Assembly: GCF_035658495.1 (NCBI RefSeq) | Contig: NZ_CP141944.1 | Coordinates: 1 to 64,000 of the forward strand | DNA length: 64,000 nt | Direction of reading: 5' to 3' | Source of the DNA: Novosphingobium sp. RL4 | GTDB lineage: Bacteria > Pseudomonadota > Alphaproteobacteria > Sphingomonadales > Sphingomonadaceae | Part shown: one piece after another, positions 25,200 through 33,655 of the stretch | Numbering within the stretch: position 1 is the first letter of the stretch | Layout of the letters: every line of letters starts with the position of its first letter | Made by a program: the position numbers and the translations under genes | The notes under the pieces: model-generated | What the model was told of the DNA's origin: nothing | The model's database searches: none | Seen by the model: the letters and a program-made list of their open reading frames with translations, nothing else

Positions 25200-26426
25200 A
25201 TGGCGGGAGAGACGGGAATACAGGGCGAAGAACCGCCTCTCGGCCCCTTGGCGGGCATCCGCGTGGTCGATCTCACCAGCGTCGTCTTCGGGCCCTATGC
25301 CACGCAGATCATGGCGGACATGGGCGCGGAGGTCATCAAGATCGAGCCGCCCGCCGGCGACAACACCCGCTGGATCACCGAAGGCCCGGTGCCCGGCATG
25401 GGCGGCATCTACGTCAACGTGAATCGCGGCAAGCGCGGCCTGATGCTCGACTTGCGAACCGAAACGGATCGCGAGACTCTGCGCCGCCTGATCGCCACGG
25501 CGGACGTATTCATCCACTCGATGCGCGGCAGCGCGATCGCCAAGCTCGGCTTCGATTACGAAGCGGTACGCGCGATCCGCCCGGACATCATCTACACCAA
25601 TTGTTACGGCTATTCGCGGCGCGGGCCTGAAGGCGACCGGCCCGCTTACGACGACACCATCCAGGCCGAGTGCGGCATTCCCCATGTGCAGGGGCTGATG
25701 AACGGCGAACCTGGCTATGTCGCCACGATCATGGCCGACAAGGTGGCGGGCCTTCACGCGCTTTATGCGACGATGATGGCACTGTTCCACCGCGAACGCA
25801 CCGGGGGCAGAGGCGCCGGAGAGGGTCAGGAAGTCGAAGTCACCATGTTCGAGGCGATGACCTCGTTCATGCTGGTGGAGCATGCCAACGGCGCGATGTT
25901 CTCGCCGCCCACCACGCCCGCGCACTATCACCGCGCGGTCGAGCCCAACCGCCGCCCCTATCGCACCAGGGACGGCCACGTCGCCGCGCTCGTCTATAAC
26001 GACAAGCACTGGGACGCTTTCATGGCGGCCGTGAACCCTCCCTGGGCGAGCGAGGAATTCTCGACTCTGGCCAAACGCGCGAAACAGATCGGACGCGTCT
26101 ACGGTCTGCTGGGCGAGACTTTCCTTACCCGCACCACGCAGGAATGGCTGGAGACGCTGGAAGCGCTCCACATCCCCTGCGCGCCGCTGCGCTCCACCGA
26201 CGCGCTTTTCGACAACGCGCACCTGAACGCAATCGGCTTCTTCGAAGAGGTCGAGACGCCGCAAGGCCCGGTGCGCTTTCCCGGCGTGCCCACGTGGTTT
26301 TCCGCGACGCCCGGCAAGGTGCGCGGCCCAGCGCCCGCGCTGGGGCAGGATAACGAAGCGGTGCTCAAGGAACTGGCCCCGGAGGCGCCCAGCGTCGCCG
26401 GGGCGATAGCAGTCGATTCGAAGTAA
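25200..26426 (+). CDS. CaiB/BaiF family (class III) CoA-transferase
   Basis: A 408-residue transferase that moves CoA between carboxylic acids. VVDLTSVVFGPYATQIMADMGAEVIKIEPP is the standard N-terminal block. Asp151 in RPAYDDTIQAECG aligns with the catalytic Asp of formyl-CoA transferase. The start has GAAGGAG seven bases upstream. It is divergent from the acyl-CoA dehydrogenase across a 150-base control region and precedes a TPP enzyme by 141 bases. Oxalate and 2-hydroxyacid pathways pair such transferases with TPP-dependent lyases, so it may activate the substrate of the next enzyme; that is inference. Confidence 0.9.
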   Translation: MAGETGIQGEEPPLGPLAGIRVVDLTSVVFGPYATQIMADMGAEVIKIEPPAGDNTRWITEGPVPGMGGIYVNVNRGKRGLMLDLRTETDRETLRRLIATADVFIHSMRGSAIAKLGFDYEAVRAIRPDIIYTNCYGYSRRGPEGDRPAYDDTIQAECGIPHVQGLMNGEPGYVATIMADKVAGLHALYATMMALFHRERTGGRGAGEGQEVEVTMFEAMTSFMLVEHANGAMFSPPTTPAHYHRAVEPNRRPYRTRDGHVAALVYNDKHWDAFMAAVNPPWASEEFSTLAKRAKQIGRVYGLLGETFLTRTTQEWLETLEALHIPCAPLRSTDALFDNAHLNAIGFFEEVETPQGPVRFPGVPTWFSATPGKVRGPAPALGQDNEAVLKELAPEAPSVAGAIAVDSK

Positions 26427-26446
26427 ACAGTACTGTTGATTTCAAC
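26426..26446. promoter_or_regulatory. Overlapping palindromes upstream of the TPP enzyme
   Basis: AACAGTACTGTT (26426-26437) is a perfect 12-bp palindrome. It runs into GTTGA-TT-TCAAC (26435-26446), a second one. They lie in the 141-base gap between the CaiB and TPP-enzyme genes and look like a dimeric repressor operator, although no regulator gene is adjacent. Confidence 0.4.
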
Positions 26447-26567
26447 TGACAGCGTCCCGAGGCTTGGGCTAACCACCTGTTCAGGCCGTGCCTTGGGAGA
26501 GTGACCGGCAACCTGATTTCCCTCGCGAGATAGCGCGAAGAAAACGGATCGAGAGGAAGGCAAGACG

Positions 26568-28343
26568 ATGTACGACGACCAACCCCAGGCTGAAGCACCC
26601 GTTTCGGCGCGCAAGGGCACCCCGGTTTACAAGCGCATTCTCGACCTGTTCGAGGCTGAGGGCATCAAGACCCTGTTCGGCATTCCCGATCCCAACTTCG
26701 TCCACTTGTTCCTGGAAGCGGAATCGCGCGGCTGGACCGTCGTTTCGCCGCACCACGAAGCGTCCGCCGGCCACATGGCCGCCGCCGCTGCCCGCATCAC
26801 CGGCAAGCCGGCACTCTGCATCGGCACGCTCGGGCCGGGCATGGCGAACATGATGCCCGCGATCCAGTGCGCCAAGGTTGAGAACGATCCGGTGATCTTC
26901 ATGGGCGGCCAGCGCGCCCGCATCACCGAGCGCCGCGTGCGTCGCGGCCGTATCCAGTTCGTCCGCCAGGAGCCGATGATCGAGGATTCGGTGAAGTTCT
27001 CCAGCTCCATCGAATATGCCGACCAGACCGACGAAATCATCCGCGAGGCGATCCGCGTCGCCATGTCGGGCACGCCGGGGCCGGCCTATATCGAATATCC
27101 CGCGCACGTCATTCTCGAAGAACTCGACCTGCCGCCGGTGCTGCCGCCGCATCGCTACCGCCTGACCATGCAGGGCGCCGATGGCGACCGCATTGCCGAA
27201 GCGGCCGAGATCATCCGCAATGCCAAGAACCCGGTGCTGCTGGTCGGCCACGGCGTCTACACCGCCAAGGCAGGCGCTTCGGTCAAGGAACTGGCCGAAC
27301 TGATGCAGTGCCCGGTGATCCAGACCTCGGGCGGCACCTCGTTCATCGACGGGATCGAGGATCGCACTTTCCCCTACGGCTTCTCGGAAGCCTCGATCGA
27401 CGCCGTTGTCGAAAGCGACTGCTGCGTGGCGCTCGCCACCGAACTGGGCGAGCCGAGCCACTACGGCCGCTGGCGCCACTGGGTGGACAACGAAGCCAAT
27501 CGCAAGTGGATCTATGTTCAGCAGGACCCGACAGCGATCGGCGTCAACCGCCCGATCGACGTGCCGCTGGTGGGCGACGTCCGCGCCGTGGTGCCGCAGC
27601 TCGTCCGCGCGCTGAAGGACACCCCGCGCAAGGCTGCGCCGTCGCTGGCCGAATATATCCAGCGCGATGCCGATCAGCTTGTCGAACTGGCAGAAGAAGC
27701 CGCGACCAAGCCCGACGGCTCGACCGCGAAGATGCACACCAGCCAGTTCGTCACCGAAGCGACCAAGGCCTTCCCGAAGGACGGCATCCTGATCCGCGAC
27801 GGCGGCGCCACGGTGATCTTCCAGTGGACCTACTCGCAGGCCAAGCCACATGACGTGATCTGGAACCAGAACTACGGCCACATCGGCACCGGCCTGCCCT
27901 ATGCCACCGGCGCCATGCTCGCCGACCAGGCCGAAACCGGCAAGGTCCGCCCGGGCATGCTGCTCACCTCGGACTCTTCGTTCCTGTTCCACGTCGGCGA
28001 ACTCGAAGTCGCTGTGCGCAAGAACCTGCCGCTGGTGATCGTGGTCGGCGTCGACTTCCAGTGGGGCCTCGAAGTGGGCGTCTACAAGCGCACCTTCGGC
28101 AAGGGCACCAAGGAAACCGGCGTGCACTGGTCCGACAAGGTCCGCTTCGACAAGATCGCCGAAGGCTTCGGCGCGGCGGGCGAATATGTCGAGAAGGCGG
28201 CGGACATCGGCCCGGCCATCCAGCGCGCTTACGAGCGTGGCGGTTGCACCGTGATCCACGTACCGATCGACCCGGCCGCGAACTCGGAGGAAATGCCGAA
28301 CTATTCGGAATTCCGCACTTGGTACGCTGAGGGCACGCAGTAA
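26568..28343 (+). CDS. Thiamine-diphosphate-dependent enzyme, acetolactate synthase/2-hydroxyacyl-CoA lyase-like
   Basis: A 591-residue three-domain TPP enzyme (N-terminal PYR domain, central domain, C-terminal PP domain). The cofactor-activating Glu64 is in PHHEASAGHM. The PP-domain metal site departs from the usual GDG...NN: it reads SDSS with Asp469, and VDFQ where the Asn pair is expected, with Asp496 replacing the second Asn. GILIRDGG and NYGHIGTGLPYATGA are otherwise normal. Activity is probably kept, because Asp can bind magnesium. It sits between a CaiB CoA-transferase and an aldehyde dehydrogenase, which would fit C-C cleavage of a 2-hydroxyacyl-CoA or 2-oxoacid to an aldehyde. The exact reaction is unknown. 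Confidence 0.82.
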   Translation: MYDDQPQAEAPVSARKGTPVYKRILDLFEAEGIKTLFGIPDPNFVHLFLEAESRGWTVVSPHHEASAGHMAAAAARITGKPALCIGTLGPGMANMMPAIQCAKVENDPVIFMGGQRARITERRVRRGRIQFVRQEPMIEDSVKFSSSIEYADQTDEIIREAIRVAMSGTPGPAYIEYPAHVILEELDLPPVLPPHRYRLTMQGADGDRIAEAAEIIRNAKNPVLLVGHGVYTAKAGASVKELAELMQCPVIQTSGGTSFIDGIEDRTFPYGFSEASIDAVVESDCCVALATELGEPSHYGRWRHWVDNEANRKWIYVQQDPTAIGVNRPIDVPLVGDVRAVVPQLVRALKDTPRKAAPSLAEYIQRDADQLVELAEEAATKPDGSTAKMHTSQFVTEATKAFPKDGILIRDGGATVIFQWTYSQAKPHDVIWNQNYGHIGTGLPYATGAMLADQAETGKVRPGMLLTSDSSFLFHVGELEVAVRKNLPLVIVVGVDFQWGLEVGVYKRTFGKGTKETGVHWSDKVRFDKIAEGFGAAGEYVEKAADIGPAIQRAYERGGCTVIHVPIDPAANSEEMPNYSEFRTWYAEGTQ

Positions 28344-28379
28344 TTCCGAAACGCCGGAAAACACATGCAGACCTGAGCG

Positions 28380-28416
28380 AAACCGCCCCCTCTCAACCCG
28401 AGAGCGGGGCGGTTTT
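28380..28416 (+). terminator. Intrinsic terminator between TPP enzyme and aldehyde dehydrogenase
   Basis: AAACCGCCCC-CTCTC pairs with GAGAG-CGGGGCGGTTT across a 5-base loop with one bulged G, and ends in TTTT. It lies 36 bases after the TPP gene and 22 bases before the aldehyde dehydrogenase start, so the latter may be reached only by readthrough or its own promoter. Confidence 0.75.
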
Positions 28417-28438
28417 GGCTTGGGAACGGGAGAGAACG

Positions 28439-29860
28439 ATGCGCAATTACACCCAGTTCTATATCGACGGTCGGTGGGTCGATCCCATCGCGCCGCGCAC
28501 CGCACAAGTCGTCAACCCGGCGACCGAGGAAGTTTCCGGCACGATCTCGCTCGGCACCGCCGCCGATGTCGACAAGGCCGTCGCCGCCGCGCGCCGCGCC
28601 TTCGTCACGTTCGGTGAGACCAGCGCCAAGGAACGCCTCGACCTGCTCGAAGCGATCCTGGCCGAATACCTGAAGCGCGAAGCCGAACTGGGCGAGGCCG
28701 TCAGCGAAGAAATGGGCGCCCCGATGTCGCTCGCCTGCGGTTTCCACACGCTGCTGGGCAAGGGCCACCTCTCCACCGCGATCGAGGTGCTGAAGGAGTT
28801 CAAGTTCGAGGAACAGCGCGGCGTCACGCTGATCCGTAAGGAGCCGATCGGCGTCTGCGGCATGATCACGCCGTGGAACTGGCCGATGAACCAGACCTGC
28901 GTGAAGATCTTCCCGGCACTTGCCGCCGGTTGCACGATGATCCTCAAGCCGCCGCAACTCGCGCCGTATTCGGCCCAGATCCTTGCCGAAATCCTGCACG
29001 ACGCGGGTGTTCCGGCGGGCGTGTTCAACATGGTGCAAGGCAAGGGCAGCGAGATCGGTACCGCACTCTCCACCCATGAGGACGTCGACATGATCTCCTT
29101 CACCGGCTCCGAGCCGGTGGGCGTGCAGATCCAGAAGGACGCCGCCGATACCGTCAAGCGCGTCGGCCTTGAACTGGGTGGCAAGAGCGCCTGGATCGTG
29201 CTCGACGATGCCTCGCTCGCCGCCAATGTCGCCGCCGCCACCGGCGGCATGATGGGCAATTCCGGCCAGACCTGCTCGGCCGGCTCGCGTCTGTTGGTGC
29301 CCAACGCGCGCATGGACGACGCCATCGCCGCCGCTACCGAGGCCGCGAACGGCGTGACCGTGGGCGATCCCAAGGGCAATTTCGCGATGGGCCCGGTCGT
29401 CTCGAAGAGCCAGTACGAGATCATCCAGGGCTATATCGAGAAGGGCATCGAGGAAGGCGCCAAGCTCATCGCCGGCGGCCCCGGCAAGCCGGATGGGCTC
29501 GACAAGGGCTACTACGTCAAGCCCACCGTGTTCGTCGGCACCAATGACATGGTGATCGCGCGGGAGGAAATCTTCGGCCCCGTCCTCGTCATCATCGGCT
29601 ACGACGATGTGGATCATGCGGTGGCGATCGCCAACGATTCCAGCTTCGGCCTGGGCGGCTATGTCTCGGGCGAAGACCTCGACACCGCCCGCGCCGTCTC
29701 GCGACGGATGCGCACGGGTGCGATCTGGGTCAACGGCGGTTTCGATTTCCACGCACCCTTCGGCGGCTACAAGCGCTCCGGCAACGGCCGCGAATGGGGC
29801 GAGCACGGCTTCGCCGAATATCTCGAAGTAAAGTCGGTTGTGGGCTGGAACCCGGCCTGA
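28439..29860 (+). CDS. NAD(P)-dependent aldehyde dehydrogenase
   Basis: A 473-residue ALDH-superfamily enzyme that oxidises an aldehyde to the acid. The general-base Glu is in ELGGKSAWI (about 240), and the nucleophile Cys is in NSGQTCSAGSR (about 274). PWNWP, FTGSEPVG and EEIFGPVLVI are also present. I chose the ATG at 28439, with GGGAGAGAACG immediately before it; an in-frame start 24 bases upstream adds MAWERERT and looks spurious. It follows the TPP enzyme, whose aldehyde product it could oxidise. Confidence 0.93.
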   Translation: MRNYTQFYIDGRWVDPIAPRTAQVVNPATEEVSGTISLGTAADVDKAVAAARRAFVTFGETSAKERLDLLEAILAEYLKREAELGEAVSEEMGAPMSLACGFHTLLGKGHLSTAIEVLKEFKFEEQRGVTLIRKEPIGVCGMITPWNWPMNQTCVKIFPALAAGCTMILKPPQLAPYSAQILAEILHDAGVPAGVFNMVQGKGSEIGTALSTHEDVDMISFTGSEPVGVQIQKDAADTVKRVGLELGGKSAWIVLDDASLAANVAAATGGMMGNSGQTCSAGSRLLVPNARMDDAIAAATEAANGVTVGDPKGNFAMGPVVSKSQYEIIQGYIEKGIEEGAKLIAGGPGKPDGLDKGYYVKPTVFVGTNDMVIAREEIFGPVLVIIGYDDVDHAVAIANDSSFGLGGYVSGEDLDTARAVSRRMRTGAIWVNGGFDFHAPFGGYKRSGNGREWGEHGFAEYLEVKSVVGWNPA

Positions 29861-29921
29861 ACGTGACGGCCGGTGTGGTATTTTCCGTCGATCAGGATGT
29901 ACCACATCGGCCATTAAATTG

Positions 29922-29950
29922 TTGCAATGTTACAACGCGTAACATGTATA
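29922..29950 (+). promoter_or_regulatory. Candidate promoter with palindromic operator in the spacer
   Basis: TTGCAA (29922-29927) and TGTATA (29945-29950) are separated by exactly 17 bases. Those 17 bases are the palindrome TGTTAC-AACGC-GTAACA (29928-29944). It is 136 bases upstream of the TonB-receptor ATG. A protein bound there would block RNA polymerase. No regulator gene is adjacent. Confidence 0.45.
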
Positions 29951-30085
29951 TTTCTGCCTCAGCAACATTTCGATTGCAGTTCCTCGGCGTATGGCCACGA
30001 TTACCTACCTTCGCCCGGGCAATGTCCGGCGGGCCCTCGTAGAGCGGCAGGCAGAGCCGCCCAGGGAAATCGAAGGAACGCAAAA

Positions 30086-33064
30086 ATGAAAAATCGCAAG
30101 GACAAGCTCCTCGGCATGGCTGCCATTCCGGCCTTGGCCCTCCTCCTGCCGCAGCACGCCATGGCGCAGGACTCCTCGCAAGCCGCCGATGAAGGCCCCG
30201 GTGAAGCCATCATCGTCACGGGTTCGCGCATCGCTCGCCCCGAGCTCGATGCCCCCAATCCCGTGACCGTGGTGACATCGAAGGACATCACCGACTCCGG
30301 CACGACCAACCTCACCGATTATCTGAAAACGATTCCCGCGCTCCAGGGCTCGCAGGGCTCTTACCAGAATGCCGGCGATCGTGCGGGTATCGGCGCCACC
30401 GGCCTCAACCTGCTGGACCTTCGCAATCTCGGCACCCAGCGCACCCTCGTGCTCATCGACGGCCGCCGCCAGGTCGCCTCGGTCGACGGCACGCAGTCGG
30501 TCGACATCAACACGATCCCCACCGACCTGATCGAACGTGTCGAAGTCCTGACCGGCGGCGCCTCGGCCATCTACGGTGCCGACGGCGTCTCGGGCGTCGT
30601 GAACTTCATCCAGAAGAAGGACTTCGAAGGCTTCAACGCCCGCGTCCAGACCGGCCTTTCGGAAAAGGGCGACGCCGGCCAGCGCCTCATCGCCCTCACC
30701 GCCGGTCACAACTTCGCAGGCGGCCGCGGCAATTTCGCCGTTGCCTGGGAGCACGGGGAGGAAGACCGCCTCAGCGTCCATTCGCGCAAATATCTCGACG
30801 GTGAAAACCGTGTCGGCTTCTATCTGAACCCCGACGACACCGAAACCGGCGGCAACAACAACGACGGTATTCCCGATTATATTCCGCTGCGCAACGTCCG
30901 TTACAACGACACCTCGCGCGAAGGTGGTATCGACGTCGACTTTGACGGCATTCCGGACTTCTACGGCTCGCAGGGCCTACCCTACGATCCTGGCTCCTAT
31001 GTCCCGCTCTACTTCCAGCAGGGTGGTTCGGGCACGCTCGTTTCCGACTACGGCAACGATCTCCTGCCCGAGATCAAGCGCGACATCGTCAGCGCAGTCG
31101 CCCACTTCGACTTCAGCGACGCGTTCAAGCTCTATGCCGAAGGCAAGTACGCCCGCACGCGTTCCTACTCGGTCGGGCAGCCGACGTTCGACTATTACCT
31201 CCTCATCCCCGAGGACAACCCCTATATCCCGGCTGCGGTGCGCCCGTTCATGGACCCCGAGAACGGCGGCGTTCTCGTCAACCGCGACAACTTCGACTTC
31301 GGCCGTCGCGGCGAGGACATCACCCGCGAAACCCTGCGCGGCGTGATTGGTGCGCGCGGCGATATCAGTTCGAACCTGTCGTACGACCTGTCCTACGTCT
31401 ATGGTCAGTCGAAGATCAAATCGCACTATACCAACAACATGATCACCGATCGCTACTATGCGGCGATCGATGCGGTGAGCGATGGCAATGGCGGCGTGAC
31501 CTGCCGGGTGAACGTCGATCCCACCTGGACGCCCAACCAGCCCTACAACTACACCCGCAGCGAAATTCCGCCGACGACGTTCGCTCCCGGCGATTGCCTC
31601 CCGCTGAACCTGTTCGGTGAAAATGCGGCCGGAAACCGGGCGGCGCTGGATTGGATCATGGCCGACACCGTCGACCGTACCAAACTGACGCAGCACGTCG
31701 TCAGCGGCGCGATCACCGGCAATACCAAGGGTCTCTTCGAACTTCCCGGCGGCGCCATCGGCTTCGCCATCGGCGGCGAATATCGCAAGGAAAAGAGCAG
31801 CTTCGTTGCCGACGAACTGGCAGCGCAGGGCCTGACGTTCACCAACTCGCTGGGCAACACCAAGGGTTCGTTCGACGTCTGGGAAGCCTTTGCCGAAGTC
31901 GACGTGCCGATCCTGGCCGACATGCCGTTTGCCAAGCGCCTCGGCGTCAACGGCGCATTCCGCTATTCGGATTACTCCAGCATCGGCTCGACCAATGCCT
32001 GGAAGGTCGGTGGTGAATGGGCTCCTGTCCGTGACGTGACTATTCGCGGCACCTACTCGACCGCAGTTCGCGCGCCGAACATCAGCGAACTCTTCAGCCA
32101 GCAGTCCCAGACCTTCGAATTCATCGACGATCCCTGCGGCTCCGACTTCCTGCAGAATGGGACGCAGTATCGTGTCGACAACTGTCAGACGCTGCTGTCG
32201 TCGCTTGGCGTCGCGAATCCCTCGAATTACGACGACACCCGCAGCTCGAACATCTCCGGCTTCCAGGGCGGCAACCCCAACCTTCGGGAAGAAACCGCGA
32301 AGACCTGGACCGCCGGCATCGTGCTGCAGCCCTCATTCGTGCCGCGCCTGACGATCACGGCGGACTGGTATGACATCCGCATCAAGAACGCGATCCGCAC
32401 TGTCGATCCGCAGACCGTTGCCGAACTGTGCGTCGATCAGGCCACGCTCGACAACCAATACTGCGATGCGATCACGCGCCAGAATGGTACCAACGGGATC
32501 GCCGATCCCGGCAACATCATCAGCTTCCTGGTCGGACCGCTGAACGTCGCGAATATCCGCACTGCCGGGCTGGACTTCCAGGTGAACTACACCATTCCCA
32601 CCGACCAGCTTGGCACTTTCGGCACGCGCGTCGTCGGGAACTACCTGCACCGCCTCACCTCGGTGCCGATCCCGGGCGCTGACAAGGTGAACGACGCCTA
32701 TGTCGCCGCCAACATCGCTCCCAAGTTCCAGATCACAACCGATCTGACCTGGGCAAAGGGTCCGTTCAGCCTCGACTGGCAGATCAACTACATGTCCAAG
32801 ATGTACCGCTACGATCGCCAGACCGTGGCCAGCAACCCGGACATCGTTGCCCCGGAATATCTGAAGCTCAAGGAGCGCTTCTCGCATGACGTGAGCTTCT
32901 CCTACGATGTGGGCAAGCAGTTCACGATCTATGGCGGCGTGAACAACCTGTTCAACCAGAAGCCGGCGATCGGATCCCTGAACACGCCGATCAGCGCGGT
33001 CGGTCGCTACTTCTTCATGGGTGCGAAGGTTCAGTTGGCCGATCTCTTCGGCGGAGCGAACTGA
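30086..33064 (+). CDS. TonB-dependent outer-membrane receptor
   Basis: A 992-residue ligand-gated outer-membrane channel powered by TonB-ExbBD. It has a signal peptide (MKNRKDKLLGMAAIPALALLLPQHAMA), a TonB box-like stretch EAIIVTGSRI near 45, a plug domain (NLTDYLKTIPAL ... GGASAIYGADGVSGVVNFI), and a long beta-barrel ending with an aromatic-rich C-terminus. NNLFNQKPAIG near the end is typical of this class. The ATG at 30086 has AAGGAA eight bases upstream. Substrate is unknown; sphingomonads use such receptors for siderophores, oligosaccharides and aromatic or terpenoid compounds. It lies beside the CoA-ester island and may feed it. Confidence 0.93.
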   Translation: MKNRKDKLLGMAAIPALALLLPQHAMAQDSSQAADEGPGEAIIVTGSRIARPELDAPNPVTVVTSKDITDSGTTNLTDYLKTIPALQGSQGSYQNAGDRAGIGATGLNLLDLRNLGTQRTLVLIDGRRQVASVDGTQSVDINTIPTDLIERVEVLTGGASAIYGADGVSGVVNFIQKKDFEGFNARVQTGLSEKGDAGQRLIALTAGHNFAGGRGNFAVAWEHGEEDRLSVHSRKYLDGENRVGFYLNPDDTETGGNNNDGIPDYIPLRNVRYNDTSREGGIDVDFDGIPDFYGSQGLPYDPGSYVPLYFQQGGSGTLVSDYGNDLLPEIKRDIVSAVAHFDFSDAFKLYAEGKYARTRSYSVGQPTFDYYLLIPEDNPYIPAAVRPFMDPENGGVLVNRDNFDFGRRGEDITRETLRGVIGARGDISSNLSYDLSYVYGQSKIKSHYTNNMITDRYYAAIDAVSDGNGGVTCRVNVDPTWTPNQPYNYTRSEIPPTTFAPGDCLPLNLFGENAAGNRAALDWIMADTVDRTKLTQHVVSGAITGNTKGLFELPGGAIGFAIGGEYRKEKSSFVADELAAQGLTFTNSLGNTKGSFDVWEAFAEVDVPILADMPFAKRLGVNGAFRYSDYSSIGSTNAWKVGGEWAPVRDVTIRGTYSTAVRAPNISELFSQQSQTFEFIDDPCGSDFLQNGTQYRVDNCQTLLSSLGVANPSNYDDTRSSNISGFQGGNPNLREETAKTWTAGIVLQPSFVPRLTITADWYDIRIKNAIRTVDPQTVAELCVDQATLDNQYCDAITRQNGTNGIADPGNIISFLVGPLNVANIRTAGLDFQVNYTIPTDQLGTFGTRVVGNYLHRLTSVPIPGADKVNDAYVAANIAPKFQITTDLTWAKGPFSLDWQINYMSKMYRYDRQTVASNPDIVAPEYLKLKERFSHDVSFSYDVGKQFTIYGGVNNLFNQKPAIGSLNTPISAVGRYFFMGAKVQLADLFGGAN

Positions 33065-33091
33065 TAGCCCGCACATCCGTGCGGAAAAATG

Positions 33092-33122
33092 AAGGGCGGG
33101 GTCGCAAGATCCCGCCCTTTTC
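33092..33122 (+). terminator. Intrinsic terminator of the TonB receptor gene
   Basis: AAGGGCGGGGTC (33092-33103) pairs with GATCCCGCCCTT (33108-33119), with one G-T wobble, around a GCAA tetraloop, and ends in TTTT. A small CCGCAC/GTGCGG hairpin precedes it. Confidence 0.88.
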
Positions 33123-33227
33123 ATTGCCCTCTCGGCCAGTCGCCGTGCCTTGCGCGTCAGCCCGCATTCATCGCCGCCGGCCTATTGGCCCGAAAGGCAA
33201 GCGAGGCGGCACGACACTGGATTTCGA

Positions 33228-33407
33228 ATGAAACCTCGCGCGCACATTCCCAGATTGAACCTTAAACTGATCCTCGTCCTGGATGCAGCGCTGTGGATCA
33301 TGATGGGCTGCGGCGTTCTCGCGCTACACAGCAGGCATCATCCGGTCGATTCCGACCAGACCCAAATTCTCGTCGCCCAGCACACGCTCACGGAAAGACG
33401 CGCCTGA
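33228..33407 (+). CDS. Possible small single-pass membrane protein
   Basis: A 59-residue frame beginning MKPRAHIPRLNLKL, with one hydrophobic segment (LILVLDAALWIMMGCGVLAL) and a hydrophilic tail. It lies alone between the TonB-receptor terminator and tRNA-Gly. A weak GGA six bases before the ATG is the only ribosome-site evidence. Positive charges before the segment suggest an N-in topology. It could be a chance frame. Confidence 0.35.
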   Translation: MKPRAHIPRLNLKLILVLDAALWIMMGCGVLALHSRHHPVDSDQTQILVAQHTLTERRA

Positions 33408-33441
33408 TCGGAGCGGGAGGGTATGGTCCGGCGATGGGAGA

Positions 33442-33515
33442 TGGAGCGGGTGAAGGGAATCGAACCCTCGTATTCAGCTTGGGAAGCTGCTGCTCTACCA
33501 TTGAGCTACACCCGC
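33442..33515 (-). tRNA. tRNA-Gly (anticodon CCC)
   Basis: On the minus strand the sequence folds as a full cloverleaf: acceptor GCGGGTG/CACCCGC, D-arm GCTC...GAGC, anticodon loop TTCCCAA, T-arm with GTTCGAT, discriminator T and an encoded CCA (33442-33444). The anticodon is CCC (reads GGG). The outermost anticodon-stem pair (27-43) is a G-A mismatch. Confidence 0.97.
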
Positions 33516-33619
33516 GGATGGCGGCAAGACTGCTGCCTTTGCGCTATCGGCAAGGTCGCGCTCTGGCACAGGGAGGCTGGGTGGTCAATGGGTTGCAAGC
33601 GCCTGGCGCCTGCATCGGA

Positions 33620-33650
33620 GGAGACGCCGACCCGGGGCCGGCGCCTCTCC
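33620..33650 (-). terminator. Bulged hairpin just after accA
   Basis: GGAGA-CGCCG (33620-33629) pairs with CGGCG-cc-TCTCC (33639-33650), with a two-base bulge, six bases beyond the accA stop. There is no U-tract on the transcript side, so termination is uncertain. Confidence 0.35.
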
Positions 33651-33655
33651 TGAAA

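Noticed and set aside
26481..28505. Open frame of 674 codons antisense to the TPP enzyme
   Set aside because: Covers the whole real gene on the wrong strand, with repetitive His/Asp/Arg composition and no ribosome site.
28301..29914. Open frame of 537 codons antisense to the aldehyde dehydrogenase
   Set aside because: No family features, and typical antisense composition opposite a clearly conserved enzyme.
29927..30085. 53-codon N-terminal extension of the TonB receptor
   Set aside because: The ATG at 30086 starts a clear signal peptide with a ribosome site; the extension overlaps the likely promoter.
33228..33407. Considered calling this small frame a confident gene
   Set aside because: Only weak ribosome-site and no homology evidence; kept as a low-confidence feature.
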